This document shows, in pieces, positions 30,984 through 42,429 of a stretch of DNA of 64,000 bases. Within the stretch, counting starts at the first letter, position 1, and each line of letters begins with the position of its first letter. A model generated the notes under the pieces. It ran no database searches. It was not told the origin of the DNA and saw only the letters and a program-made list of their open reading frames with translations. Origin of the DNA: Eutreptiella sp. 'Long Island Sound 2002'. Taxonomy: Eukaryota; Euglenozoa; Euglenophyceae; Eutreptiales; Eutreptiaceae. The DNA lies in NCBI GenBank assembly GCA_964036045.1, contig OZ038381.1, positions 161,638,283-161,702,282 on the forward strand. The letters run 5' to 3'. The translations under genes were made by a program, and so were the position numbers.

Positions 30984-33186
30984 GGCTGAAAATCACATCA
31001 AAACAAACAGCCGCAGGTTGCAGTACCAAGCATAAAGTTGCTATGAGCAGGAGGACTCATCACAAACATGATACAGCCCTGGTGTCCTGGGTCCTGGTGC
31101 GAGACAAGGCGGTGCTTGCGCAAGAGGGGGGGGGGGGGGGCGGGGATATGCAGCCCCTCTGTGATCAGGAGGCACTGACCCGAGAGCACGACTTGGTATT
31201 CAACAAATTCAGTCGTCCATGTTGCGGTGAGTCCTGCGAGGTAACTTGGGACCCCGCACACTCAAGGCGGACCCAGCGATGTCCATGCACCGTTGGTGCA
31301 GGCAAGATCACATGAGGGAAACAAAGACGGACAGCAACAACCGACTGATACCCCCCCCCCCCCCACATGCTCCTGCAGTGGCCCCGCATCACCAATTATG
31401 TCTGGTGGGACTTATGTCTGGGGACGCCGTTCTTGACTTCCATGCAGGGGACGTTTAAGGGGGGGGGGGGGGGTCAGCTTGCAGATCACATTGGATGTGC
31501 ACTTGTGTAAGACTGTTTCAGAAGCCGGCATCCACGCGAAATGATCATCAAGTGAAAGGGATGCATGGAGAGTCGGGTATGTGCGGGTGTGTGCCTTGTA
31601 GCCCTCTGTTGATGACTGATGGCAGCTTTGCTCCTCCCTATTGTGAGAGAACATCGCGATTAAGCACAGACTTATTTACACATATTTACAACAATATCCA
31701 CCAATCAACGCATGGATACCATAGAGGACTGCATATCCGAGCCCTTTGAAGGCAGTTTCAGCAGCTCCAACAGTGAGACGTCCTCGTGGTCACACATCTT
31801 GCCATATTCCTTGCAAACAGCACACGCTTGTCCCCTGCACCAGCACCTCTCGAATCAAGGGTGCACTTGTGGGCATTATCTGCCCCAAGGAGATTGGAGC
31901 GCACTGAGGGTGCAGCATGGGCAGTGAAGGGTGGGAGGCAGCCAGCAATGCCAGTTGCAAAAATGTTCACTCCCAATGTTCCCTCTTTTATGGGGAAAAA
32001 AAGTGGAACACACACCCCCGGGACTCGGCAAAGCAGCTGTTGACAGATCATATGCTGTCGAGCAATAGCTGCTGGTGGTGTGTTATTGTTGCCTTCCTGA
32101 GGCGCCCCTGTCAGTGAACCAATCTTCCGGTACTTAAATCATTGGGCTCACAAGACAGGCCGCAGGTCGGACATTGGTGAGTGCATTGACATCTTCAGTG
32201 GTTAGGTAACAAAAATGCTCCAAGATGCCTGCAGTACTATTCGATGGCAAGTCCAACTGCAGCTGTTGTTTGCACATGGAATAAAAGCACACACCGGTCA
32301 AGCAATAGCAAACTACATACCTGCAGTACAAGCAGTGGCGAAACTGTGCAGCACCAAGAAACACTGTCATGAGAAGCCATACGCCTGCATGAGTATGATT
32401 TGACAATCATCAACAAACACCTTGACCATGACGAGTGATCTTCGGCGGGCCATGAGGCAACGGATACTGGGTTCGCATACGCCCCCGTGTCACAGGCGCA
32501 TGGTCATCATCACTCAGTTCAGTGTTTTCTTCGGCGGGGGGAAGAGGGGGTGTTTGCCCGGCGCGCACCCAGCGCGCTATTTTTGTATTACTATCCCGGC
32601 TTTAACCCCAGATTTACCCTCCCCCAGAGGAGCCAAGTCGACCAGAGTGGACCCCAAACCCTCCCTACAAAGCACGCTGGAGAAGTCAAAATAGCTGAAT
32701 TCAACAACAATGTGTATCCATCATGTATTGGCTAATAAACAACTTGCTCCCCACAAGTGTGGGCATCAATAAATTCATCACAATGATGCTCCTGGCACTC
32801 ACCACAAACTGTAATGGTGGAGCGCTTCTGACAACACAACGCACACATCTGCCTCATCCTCTCCCTCATCTTGCGTGGCGGCCCGGTTTCCTCAATAGCA
32901 CCAGAAGGTTGAATTGAAGGCAAAGGACGGTTAGGTTCCCCGTAGGTACTGAAACCACCGAAGCAGAGCTCGGGACGGCCTTGGGTTCCCCAAAGATACT
33001 TCCTTAGCACTTGCCCCTACATAACCCCTGCCGCCTCGGGGGGCCACGTGTGGGTGGAATGGCTACATCACCCTTGCCTTCTCGGGGTCCCCATGGTGGG
33101 GAGAGATCAACATGGCTGCATCACCCCTGCCTTCTCGGCTCCCCATGGTGCGGAGAAAAGAGGGATGGAAGGGAGGGGAGGGAGGG
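30984..33186. other. Repeat-rich non-coding stretch
   Basis: About 2.2 kb with G or C runs near 31126-31140, 31351-31364 and 31458-31472, a copy of the dispersed leader sequence just upstream of 30983, and at 33036-33146 two imperfect units of the CATCACCC..GCCTTCTCGG repeat. No supported protein frame. Confidence 0.45.
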
Positions 33187-33209
33187 TTGGGTTGGGTTGG
33201 GTGAAGGCC
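33187..33209 (-). repeat. (GGGTT)n microsatellite, possible LINE-B 3' tail
   Basis: Four units. It lies downstream of LINE-B on its coding strand, where several LINE clades end in a short tandem repeat rather than poly(A). The link is inferred from position. Confidence 0.4.
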
Positions 33210-33659
33210 TCCCCCGGACGGCCAGACCCACCGCGCGCATCCTTCCCTGCGCCGCGTGATTGGGCCGGACGACTCCCGGCTGTCCGGTCACAAGGCCTAC
33301 CGGACTGCTGACGGCCCCCGTACCCCGCGGAGGCACACGCGGGAGGGAGATGCCGCCGTGCCTGTGTGTGTGTGGGCGTGCGCGTCAGTGTGTATGGTGG
33401 GCGCGCGGGTGGGGGCGGCGAGGCACGTCGGGTCACACGGCTGGGCCGCGCCTGGCCCTGACTTGACCCGCTGGTGGGTCCCGGGGGGGGGGGGGGGGTC
33501 GCTACCTGCTCGTTGGCCGCGCCTGTCCCCTGTACGTGGTCTAGTAAGGTTCCGGTGCTGGCACCGGTGCTGGGGGTACGGGGGCTGGACCTCGCCTTAC
33601 CTCTGCCTCCCTGTCGACGCGCACAAGCCTGGGTCGCTGCGCGTCGTTTTCCTTCGGTT
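33210..33659 (-). other. LINE-B 3' untranslated region
   Basis: GC-rich sequence between the LINE-B stop (33660-33662) and the GGGTT tail, with an 18-base G run near 33482. No frame supported. Confidence 0.4.
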
Positions 33660-34850
33660 TCAGTGCACGGGAGCGGCTGCCGGCGTGAGGGCCCATCGCT
33701 GGGCCACACCGGCTGTGGTGTACAGCCACAAGGGCCCGCAGGCATAGGGTGTCATGGGCGCTGGCAGGGGCAGGGCGCCGTCACCCGGAGGCATAGCCGT
33801 AAGCAAGGCCACGCCAGCCCACGAGGGACGCGCTTCCGCCTCTGCGAGCAGGGCAAGCGCCCAGCACACGGCCGCAGGCGGACATATAATGAGCAGCACC
33901 GGTGGTCCCGGGTGCCAGCTGGGCTCTACTGGGAGCGCCATATGTAGGGACCCAGCACTGCACACCTGCCAGGACGCGAGCCCCCGCACCAAATACGACG
34001 CCGCCAGGGTGTAGGACCACGGCACGTATACCTGGGGGTCCTGTACAGTGACCGCTGGGGGTTGCGGGGGGGGCCGGTCTGGAGGGCTGTGCGGGTATGG
34101 CAGCGCAGCCCACAGGGCATAAACGTCTGCAAAGGACAGGGGAGGCAGGGCCAGGGTACTTACGACTGCCTTAGTGGCACGGTGCCGGGCCGCGGGCGTC
34201 AGGCTGGACGGGCCCGCGCTGGACGACCTGTACCAGAGACCAGAGAGGGTGAGCGTGTCGCAGTTGACGGCGTCCTCCGTGAAGTGGGCGTCCCACGTGC
34301 ACTGCAGCTGCGGTCGGCGGCGGACATCCTGCAGGACCCCGTCGACGGTGAGTGTGGCTCCAGGGGCTGGGGACACGTGGCTGAGGAGGAGGGCTGGAGC
34401 GTGAAGCAGGTGGAGGAAAGCGGCCGGGCAGCGGCTGCGGACGTGCTGCCACAGCTGACGTTCTGCGATGCCACAGAAGTGGCACTCCATCGGGATGCCC
34501 GGTTCTGGGGGGGGCTGCCACTCGAGCGCGCGGTAGGCGAATGCACGCTTGATGGCACGCGTGGGCAGTGCGTCCGACTCGAGGAGGTCATAGAAGACGG
34601 TGCCGTCGGGGCGCCAAAGGTGGGACCGGCGGCCGGCGTAGTAGGCAGCCGCGGTGGCGTCTTCGTACGCCTGGTCGAGGCCGAGCTGAGGTTCCAGCAG
34701 CAAGGCACCCTGGTAATGCAGGACCAGGGCCCCTTGGAGGTGTTGCGGGAGGGGCACGGCCCACGGGGTGGGTGTGGAGGCTCCACGGGCGGCGAGGTCG
34801 TGTGCCTCCTTGTTGAGGAGGGCCAGCAAGTGCTGGGCTTGGGTGTCATG
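33660..34850 (-). pseudogene. LINE-B ORF2 C-terminus: end of RNase H and zinc finger
   Basis: Same frame as the polymerase, downstream of the in-frame TAG at 34851-34853. The first residues contain LLNKEAHDLAARGAS, the last catalytic motif of RNase H. About 130 residues later CHFCG, H and C in QLWQHVRSRC form the C-x2-C-x8-H-x4-C finger typical of the LINE C-terminus, which binds element RNA. About 220 Pro/Leu-rich residues follow to the stop at 33660. Confidence 0.8.
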
Positions 34851-37170
34851 CTAGGCTGGGACCCACAGCTCATAGTGCTGGCGGAGGCCCAGCAGGTTGA
34901 GGCAGAGGCGACGCCACAAAAGCTCCAGGACCGTAAGCTTGGGTGGGAACCGGGTGCAGCCACGGAGCAGGGCGGAGGAGCAGTCCGCTGACGACACCAG
35001 GCACCCGTGCCACCCCTGCAGGAGGTGCAGGGCGACGAGGCGGACCAGCCATTCCGCGCCCGTGGGCGAAGCCCATAAGCGGATGCCATACCAGGCGCGC
35101 AGAACAACGCCCACTCCGGGGGCGTAAAAGACGATGCCCCCACCCCCATCGCATTGACGGAGGGCCGCGTCGGTGGACAGAACGAGGTGGTGGTAGCGTT
35201 GGAGGACGGCGGGATCGGAGTCGTAGAGCACGGGCATGGCGGCTGTCGTGGCGTCGGGCAGGAGGGCGATCTGCACGGACAGCTGCAGGGCTGCCTCTCT
35301 GAGGGGCTGCGACTCACTGCCGGGGACGGAGGCCTGAGAGAGGTACTGGGCTGAGTGCTGTGCCAGGAGGTTGCGGGAGCAGGTAGCCTGTGTGTAGGTG
35401 AGGAGGAGGCGGCATGCTGAGCGAAGGGGCAGGTGCGGGCAGCCCGGGCCCCCGTAACGGGGGGCCAAGGACATGAGGGCCCGGGATGTCCAGCAGGGCA
35501 GGCCGAGGACTTGGCGGTAGAGCGCACGGGCCTGCACAGACGCCTCCGCGACATGCTCAGGGGGTACCGCTACCCCTGAGGCGACGTAGTCCAGCTGGGA
35601 GAGGATGAAGGCCCAGAGTGAGCGGAGCGCCAGGATGGTAGTGGCGGGGTTGGTGTCCAGGCGGCGGCGCATGCGGGCTATCTGCTTGGCCAGGTCGGCA
35701 TACACACCCGGGGGGCGCAGGGCGTGGGAGAGTGGGATGCCCACCACCTGGGGGCTGTCTGTGGAGGTGGACGTGAGGTAGTGGGGCACCTGGGTCTGCT
35801 GCAGGCGGAGGGCGGATCCATCGAGGTCGAGGGCGAAAAAGCGGAGTTTGTCCATGTGGACGAGGCCACCTTTGGCGACGGTAGCCCTGGTGCAGAGGCG
35901 AGTCAGGTCGACCAGCGAGGTGAGCGTGGGCCGCACGAGGCGGCGGTCGTCGGAGTAGGAGAGGTTGCTGACGGGGACTCCGCTGGGCGTTGGGGGCACG
36001 CGGACGTCGTCTAGATGGGGCAGGCTGCCGCTGACCACCAGCTCGCCGACTTGGTACGTATCCCCGGATGGGTTGTCGCCCTGGTTCCACCCCTCTTCCG
36101 TGACGTACGGCGGGGCGAACCCATCCGCTGTCACGGGGTGGATGCGCAGGCGACCGTAATACTTCATGGCCCAAGGGCCGAAATTCCAGGGCAGTTGCAG
36201 GACGCCGTGCAGGGGGGTGCAGTCCTCCCGCTGCTGGCGGAGGAACGCGTCGGCCGAATCCCAGTCGGTGATGGCGGCTGTACCGTGGGACTCCAGACAC
36301 GCGAAGACTACCGCGCGGAAGGCCAGCGCCAGAAACGCGGGACGGATGTCGGCGCGGTAGGCGAAGGTCTCTGGGGTGAGGGTCCCGGAGAGCTCTAGGG
36401 ACGGCACCAGCATGGCCCGCGCGGCACGGGACTCGGAGCGGGTGAGGGGGGAGGTGAGGGCTACCGGGCGGTGTGCCTTGAAGAGGTGGGGGAACGGCTT
36501 GGACTTGTCGATGCCCATCATGACGGAGTCGAGGGATAGCGAGTCCTGCCCCGCGTCGACGAGCTGGAGGTGGCGCTGGACACCCTGCACCCCCCCATGC
36601 CTGAGGTGATGCAGGAGCGCCTGGGGACACTGGTCCAATCCTGCGAACAGTGACCCGGCCGCTGTCACTGAGGTCCATATGCGGTCGTCGCGGAGTACGG
36701 GTCCGTCGGCAACCGCCGCACTGTAGAGGCCTCGGCGGCGACGATCTGCCGGGTGGATGCCTGCATGCAGCAGGTCGCCTAGGAGCGAGACAGGTAAGTG
36801 TGCCACGGGGTCGAAGTAGGGGTCCCACTTGGCTGGGTCGAAGGCGGCTGTGAGGAAGTCCAGGTCCAAGGTGTGGCCGCGGTGGGCTGTCGTGGCTGCG
36901 GCCTGGTTGTGCACCTCCTGAAGCCTGGCCTCCGCCGTGGGGAGCTCCACGACCAGGTCTGGCTGGATCCCACTGTAGGGGCGTAGGGGCTTGGAGGGGC
37001 GGCAGAGAGCACCTTTGGTTGCGGATGTGATGGAGGTGGCGCGGAGGACTTCGTCTGGGCGTTCCACTCCGTGGCGTGCCGCGGTGTCGGCCAAGTAATC
37101 ACGGAGGTCGGTCAGGTCGGACTCGGGGGGAATCACGGAGGCGAAGGTCCCGCAGCACTCGATCCAGGGG
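34851..37170 (-). pseudogene. LINE-B ORF2 middle: reverse transcriptase and RNase H
   Basis: Open for about 770 codons. Motifs in order: HRPVALTSPL, ITDWDSADAF (first catalytic Asp), GDNPSGDTYQV (motif B), NLSYSDDRRLV (catalytic Asp pair), then CPHLPLR and a thumb region. RNase H follows with STDAALRQCDGGGG, GAEWLVRLVALHL and SSADCSSALL, giving the D-E-D residues; the fourth lies after the TAG at 34851. A frame change near 37160-37195, beside a GGGTGGGGG run, separates it from the endonuclease. Copies primer-nicked element RNA into DNA at the target. Confidence 0.88.
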
Positions 37171-38118
37171 TCGAGGGTGGGGGATGAGGTGCCTGGCCGC
37201 AGCCCACAGGGACTGCAGGAAGCTGTTGGGGCCCACGGGGTACGAGGCCAGCCAGCCCCACGTGAGGTCGAGCAGGGCTGCAAGGCGAGGAAGGGTACCT
37301 GCAGGAGAGTGGCGCCAACGAATCATGCGCCAGTTGCGGATGTCGGCCAGGCCCTCCATGGGTTCAACGGTGGCCAAGAGGGGCTTGTGGGGAGTCGGGG
37401 AGGGGAGGATGTCCGCATCCGGGACTGAGCGTGCGCCTTTGACGAACACGTGGTCTATGCACGTCGCCTTGAGGGCTCCCCGGGAGGAGGAGAAGTGGGT
37501 GGGGGCGTCCGGGGGGGAAACCGCGCGGTACCGCACCATGCACCCATCGCCACGGCAGGCGGCCGCCAAGGGGTGGCGGGAGCAGTCTCGAGACATGTTG
37601 AAGTCCCCACCAACCAGCTCCAAAGCCACTCGCAGGTAGGATGCAAGGGTAGTGAGGTTGATGAGGACGGCCCTCCGGGCCTTGTAGTCGAGGTCAGGGT
37701 GTACGTGGACAGAGGCCAGGAGCATGAACCCCAGGGTGTCATGACGCACAGTGGAGACGAGCAGGTCTGGGGCGTCGTACTCCACTCGCGGGGCGGTGGC
37801 TGGGTGCTGGAGCGCACGTCGCCAGCCGATCATAAAACCTGTACCACAGCCCTCGGCCGTGCTGGTGCGGGAGGCATACTGAGCAGGCAGGGCCTGCAGG
37901 AGGGGGGCAAACGACCAGAGCTCCTGAGCGCCGAGCATGAGGTCGTCGGGGTGAAACGCCTCGACGGGCGTATTGGACTCATGATGAGTCACTGTAATCT
38001 GCAGCCTGTGGGCGGCGTCGCTCCAGCCCACCGCAGTGGCAGGCCACGCCTCCGCTGGGCGGATATCGGCCGCTCGCTGGGCGGGGGACTTGGCGGCGAA
38101 GGCATGTCGTGGAGCCAT
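37170..38118 (-). pseudogene. LINE-B ORF2 N-terminus: APE-type endonuclease
   Basis: ATG at 38116-38118. Endonuclease motifs are ELVGGDFNMSRD, CIDHVFVKG and PTPHKPLLATV; the Glu of the LxxQE motif is represented weakly by AQELW. The frame continues to 37099, but the sequence after about 37170 is out of phase with the polymerase. The start codon follows a GC-rich leader containing a tandem duplication. Confidence 0.8.
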
Positions 38119-38195
38119 AGTGCTGTGCCTGGGAGAGCGAGACGGAGGGAGGCGGCGGGGAAGGGGGCAAAGGGTAGTGTTTGCGAACGGAATCT

Positions 38196-38310
38196 GAGGG
38201 ACAGGGCTGAGACGTGGGCTGGGTCTGGGTGAAGATGTCAGGGCAGAACAGGGGGCAGGGCTGAGATGCGGGCTGGGTCTGGGTGAAGATGGCAGAGCAG
38301 AACAGGGGGC
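38196..38310 (-). repeat. Tandem duplication in the LINE-B leader
   Basis: Two units of about 58 bp, each containing GGGCTGGGTCTGGGTGAAGA and GCAGAACAGGGGGCAG. Repeated 5' units are common in LINE promoters. Confidence 0.6.
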
Positions 38311-38330
38311 AGGAGGTGCGAGGCGTCGTT

Positions 38331-39373
38331 CTTTAAGTATCGTGTGATGGCCTTAGGGGCCGGACGTCGAGGTTGTGGCGCGGGCGTGCGTGGCGGGGCG
38401 AGTTCGAGCTGGATGGGGGTAAGAGGAAGGAGCGTCAGCGCACTGGCTGAGGGCAAGGGCTGAGGGCAGTGCTCGGGACAGGCAGGGGGGGAGGAGGCAT
38501 ATGGTGTCGCTGAGGCCCCGGGCCTAGTCGGAGCGCGGCTGTCGACGTACGGTGTCCCGGGGTCGACGACGGTGCTGGCGGCGTTCGGCTACGGCGGCCG
38601 CTGTGGGCGGTGGTCTGGTCTGTGGCGGCGGCTGCGGCGGGTTGCTGCTGCACTATGGTGTTCGCCGCCGCCACGGTGTTACCAAGGGAGGCCAGGGCTC
38701 GCTACCACCGAGCCATGGCCTGGTCTTTCCCGCGTGTGGGGGGGGGGGGGGAGGCGCGTGTGGGGGCGTGTGTGTGCATGCTCGTGTGTTGCCTGGTGCT
38801 CCAGGCCCCGGCGGGGAGGCTGGGGGAGCCTGACGCTGAGCCCACCGGGGGAGTCTTCGGCCAGGACACGCCGCCTCCTGGTCGATTGACATGCTGCCGG
38901 CTGCCCCACGACTGCTGCACGGGGGCAGCCCTGCCCGCTACGCGACTGGGGGTGGTCGGCACTCCTTGACTGCACGAGGCACAGGTGGTGCTGCACTAGG
39001 CTGGACCATCCGCCCACGGTGGCTGGCATTGGCAGGTGGAGGGGCTTCAGGGCGCGCCTAGCGGTGCCCTGCCCTGAAGCCTGCCCGGGATATCACCCTG
39101 GGTGGCGGTGCTGCTGTCCGGGTAAGCGGGGGGGGGCCGGAGGGCACACCACCCGAGTGACCGCTCCGTTTTGTGGGGAGGGAGGGGTTTTGGGGAGGGA
39201 GGGGGGGGGGGGACGGAAAGTTCAGAAAGGACCCCAATCCAAGTCCCCTCACAGCCATTGCCCTAGGCATGGTAGCTCATCAAAGTTGTGGAGTTCTGGG
39301 GAGCCTATGTCCAAATCCAAGTAGAACGTTGATCGTTATTGGCACCACATCCAAATTTTGGAGCCCCCTTTGT
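38331..39373. other. GC-rich non-coding stretch
   Basis: Runs of G near 38738-38750 and 39200-39211; no conserved frame. May include more of the LINE-B leader. Confidence 0.4.
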
Positions 39374-39457
39374 TTGGTCTAAGTCCATACCCATCCACAG
39401 GCAAAAGCACACGCACACAGAAAGTGATAAGAGGCGTCGGTATGCGAGTTGTGGGCG
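39374..39457. repeat. 84-bp direct repeat, copy 1
   Basis: Matches 39621-39704 with two mismatches. Contains CACACGCACACAG and GGCGTCGGTATGCGAG. No flanking target duplication seen. Confidence 0.75.
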
Positions 39458-39620
39458 TGATGTCGCATAAGGCAGCATGTGCCATAGAAACCGTCAAGGG
39501 TGGGTGGGTGGGCCAGCATCTTTCAAATACAAAAGACAACTGTACAGACATCCACAACAGAAAAATCCAAACTCAAAATAGCACATACCAAACTTGGGTT
39601 TGCTTATGGCAAACCTCATT

Positions 39621-39704
39621 TTGGTCTAAGTCCATACCCATCCACAGGCAAAAGCACACGCACACAGAAAGCGATAAGAGGCGTCGGTATGCGAGTTCTG
39701 GGCG
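39621..39704. repeat. 84-bp direct repeat, copy 2
   Basis: Second copy, 247 bp downstream of the first. Confidence 0.75.
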
Positions 39705-39860
39705 CAAACACTCCCCTACACCGACGTGACGGACAGATCACGCGACTGTGGAAACTATGAAGCGGGCTGTCAGGCCTCACCGCCCGTGCAGCTCAAAATA
39801 CGCGCACACACATACGCACGTAACCCCACTGGTTCCCACGTTGCCCCAACCCGTACAACC

Positions 39861-40811
39861 CTAGCTGCGGTACTCCGGTGCGTCTCTCATCATTCGCACC
39901 GGTACACGCCGCGCGTACCAATCCTCCGCGATGGTCACCACTGCGCGGTAAAGCCTCTCTCGACCTACTGTCCCGTCCCAGCACCTCACTCCCTCACCCG
40001 GTCGTACAACCAACAGCGGTGCTTGCAACAACTCCGGCCGCGGCATGCAGAAGTACCAAGCCTCCCACACGTCCGGCAGCCACTGACTGATGACCGCCAC
40101 CGCCCTGTCCGGGTCGCGCCCCACGTAAACCGTCCCATGCTGCGCGCACGCTAGCCATCCAGAGTATGACAACCCCACCGCGTGCCCCGCACTGCCCGCC
40201 AGCAAACCCGGACACCATCCAACCACCACGACCAACCTGCACTGTGGTAGCTGCCACCACCGTTCGGGTACCCACTGTCGCTCGCCCCGGAGGTCGACTG
40301 GCCCCCAATTCCAGAGGGGCGATACTATATTGTACACCACCTCCTCGCCCGCGCCTGCCAGGAAGTGCCTCCGGGGCGCCCTCCACGCAATTGACGCTGC
40401 CGCCCCATATTTCCACCGCAGTGCCGCCCGCACCACCCCCGGGGCCACCGCCAGCCCTGCCCCAGTAAACCTTATGGAAGCCGCGGGCCGAGTGGCCCCC
40501 GCACTGACGTAGTAATCAAATGCCCCCATCAGGAGCGCGATCAAGTCTAGGGCGCCGGGGAATAGCATGCAGATCGCATACAGGATGCACGCCGCGTCCA
40601 CAATCTTCCCCCAGCGCCGCACCCCCACAATGGCCGCCAACAGTTCCCTCGCCCACCCCCGCAAAATTGGCACTGGGTGGGCGCGCGCGATACCCCGCAG
40701 TCGATCCTCCTCCCACCTCCCCCAATCGTGCTGGCGCCTACGTCGGCCCATATGCGATGGGGCCGGCGGCGGCAACGGGTGAAAGGACGGTAGTACAACC
40801 GGTCTCGGCAT
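39861..40811 (-). CDS. Hypothetical protein with one or two membrane-like segments
   Basis: A 316-codon frame from ATG 40809-40811; a later Met (before GRRRRQHD) is also possible. After a Pro-rich start and a basic patch comes a hydrophobic stretch (IVDAACILYAICMLFPGA, then LDLIALLMGAF) that could span a membrane once or twice, then a Trp/Arg/Gly/Val-rich region. I recognise no family. It lies downstream, on the same strand, of a transposase-like fragment, so it could be a second protein of that element. A chance frame is possible in GC-rich DNA, but no stop interrupts nearly 1 kb. Confidence 0.4.
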   Translation of the reverse strand: MPRPVVLPSFHPLPPPAPSHMGRRRRQHDWGRWEEDRLRGIARAHPVPILRGWARELLAAIVGVRRWGKIVDAACILYAICMLFPGALDLIALLMGAFDYYVSAGATRPAASIRFTGAGLAVAPGVVRAALRWKYGAAASIAWRAPRRHFLAGAGEEVVYNIVSPLWNWGPVDLRGERQWVPERWWQLPQCRLVVVVGWCPGLLAGSAGHAVGLSYSGWLACAQHGTVYVGRDPDRAVAVISQWLPDVWEAWYFCMPRPELLQAPLLVVRPGEGVRCWDGTVGRERLYRAVVTIAEDWYARRVPVRMMRDAPEYRS

Positions 40812-41149
40812 GTAAGATAACGACTGTGGTAGGGGGGCAATCACATGCAAAAGGCAAAGAGAACACTAGCGCGTTCGCCCAATCTCCGCACCACTTAAGT
40901 GCAACCAGTCCCACAACCCGCGGCCGCCTTCCTAACTACCCGCGCGCCATGGCTGGAGCACGTCCTTTCCCACATATCCCTTCGGCACCGTCCCCCGGTT
41001 CGGCCACAGGTTGACCGTTGTGTTTGTCTTCTGCACCGGGTGAGGGCACGTCGGGGACCGGGGATACGATGCCTCCCGCCACCTGCAACCACCCACGCCC
41101 ATACGCCAACAAGCAGCGGGGACCACCACGCATTAAGTACCAAAAGATC

Positions 41150-41592
41150 AAGCGGGTCGACGGACCGTTAACCCCACATGCCCTTGTAGTTGCTTTATCA
41201 CAGGCAGTCCCAGGGTCCATACATGCTGAACCAACATTGCGGGGCCCCCCATCGCCAATCGCAAACGACGCGCGGCCTCCAACTGCGCCCTGCCGTAGCC
41301 TCCCCCCCCCCCCCACCGACGAGACGCGGCTAAATGGGAATTCAACCACTCCAACCGTCCATATAATGTTGCCCAACAGATCAACGGCAACGGTCACCTT
41401 GTAAACATGCGACACATACTTAGGATTCCACAGGTCTGCACTCCATATCCCGCCAATGGAACTGATGGGCATGGAGTCTGTGAAATGTGTCATAAAGAAT
41501 GGGAAATGGGGACAATGGTTGAAAGGATTCAACCTGTCGGCCCATCGAATCTCTTGAACAACATGGTTAAGGTATTCGCGAACATGAAAGCA
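41150..41592 (-). pseudogene. Transposase-like (DDE-type) fragment
   Basis: The minus strand encodes FTDSMPISSIGGIW, then NPKYVSHVYKVTVAVDLLG and NIIWTVGVVE, resembling the first catalytic region of PIF/Harbinger-type DDE transposases (an Asp followed by a K..YK..V.VDL.G.I pattern). The upstream side is cut by the 48-bp minisatellite at 41595. The usual PG.hD signature is degraded. Family assignment is tentative. Confidence 0.4.
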
Positions 41593-41594
41593 CT

Positions 41595-41784
41595 GAGTCC
41601 CTAACCCCAACTCGAGGGGCCACGCAAAAAAGCGTGGATTGTGAGTCCCTAACCCCAACTCGAGGGGCCACGCAACAAAGCGTGGATTGTGAGTCCCTAA
41701 CCCCAACTCAAGGGGCCACGCAAAAAAGCGTGGATTGTGAGTCCCTAACCCCAACTCGAGGGGCCACACAACAAAGCGTGGATT
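41595..41784. repeat. 48-bp minisatellite, array A (4 copies)
   Basis: Period 48 bp: GAGTCCCTAACCCCAACT then CGAGGGGCCACGC, a six-base A-rich spacer and GCGTGGATT. CCACGC and GCGTGG form a perfect 6-bp stem in most copies. The same unit builds array B at 55849-56262. Confidence 0.9.
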
Positions 41785-42108
41785 CAAAGATTGTCGCGGT
41801 TTCCTCAATAGCACCGGAAGGTTGGGGCCCAAAAGAGGGCGGAAATGCTACGTCACCCCTGCATTCTTGGGGGTCCCCCAAAAAGGGGACAAAATCAGAA
41901 GTCAAAACCTACGCCGGGGGTCACCATGATGCTCCACGCAACAAAGCGTGGATTCAAAGACTGTCCCGGGTTCCTCAATAGCACCGGAAGGTTGGGGCCC
42001 AAAAGAGGGCGGAAATGCTACGTCACCCCTGCATTCTCGGGGGTCCCCAACAAAGGAGACAAAATCAGAAGTCAAAACCTACGCTAGGGGTCACCATGAT
42101 GCTCCTAG
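41785..42108. repeat. Two tandem units of about 165 bp next to array A
   Basis: Each unit carries CCTCAATAGCACCGGAAGG, GAGGGCGGAAATGCTACG, TCACCCCTGCATTC and GACAAAATCAGAAG; they are joined by CCACGCAACAAAGCGTGG, the hairpin of the 48-bp repeat. Parts recur at 32888, 56300 and 57762-57850. Confidence 0.8.
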
Positions 42109-42199
42109 TATCTCAAAGTGTGGGTCTCTAGTACAGCCAGGCGCCCAAATAGCTGCACTGTGCTAAGTGCGCCCCCTTAGTGCACCCCCTAAAAGGCCA

Positions 42200-42361
42200 C
42201 TAGAGGGGCACGGGTCCAAAAAGATGCCCAGCGTGCGCCCGGCACGCTAACGTTCCCCCGTTGTCCCCATGACGAGAGGGACAAAAAATGTTGGCAGACA
42301 CATGTTCCCCAGTGCTCCCAACGTATGTCACAGTCATGTCGGGAATAACATTGTTAGCCAT
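42200..42361 (-). pseudogene. SH3/Tudor-like family member, short copy
   Basis: 53 codons from ATG 42359-42361 to TAG 42200-42202. It starts MANNVIPDMTVTYV followed by STGEHVSANIF, clearly related to 30983. The same TGATGTGATTTTCAGCC leader precedes the ATG. The protein loses similarity after about 30 residues, so it is probably a truncated copy or a first exon. Confidence 0.45.
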
Positions 42362-42429
42362 GGCTGAAAATCACATCAGAACAAACAGCATGGTGTTGCA
42401 ATGTGCGGTACCATGTTGTTATGAACACA

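Larger units (their letters stand above)
33187..38330 (-). mobile_element. LINE-B, APE-type non-LTR retrotransposon with RNase H
   Basis: About 5 kb on the minus strand: endonuclease, reverse transcriptase, RNase H and a C-terminal zinc finger, broken by one frameshift and one TAG. GC-rich throughout. No first ORF is visible upstream; the 5' region has a short tandem duplication. Unlike LINE-A, the polymerase motif is YSDD. The RNase H domain suggests a clade of the I/R1/LOA/Tad type rather than L1, but I cannot assign it by eye. Confidence 0.85.

Noticed and set aside
34062-34991. 309-codon plus-strand frame
   Set aside because: Antisense to the LINE-B C-terminus; shadow of GC-rich coding sequence.
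34199-36828. Long alternative minus-strand frames of 423-451 codons
   Set aside because: Arg/Pro/Ser-rich shadow frames overlapping the motif-bearing LINE-B polymerase frame.
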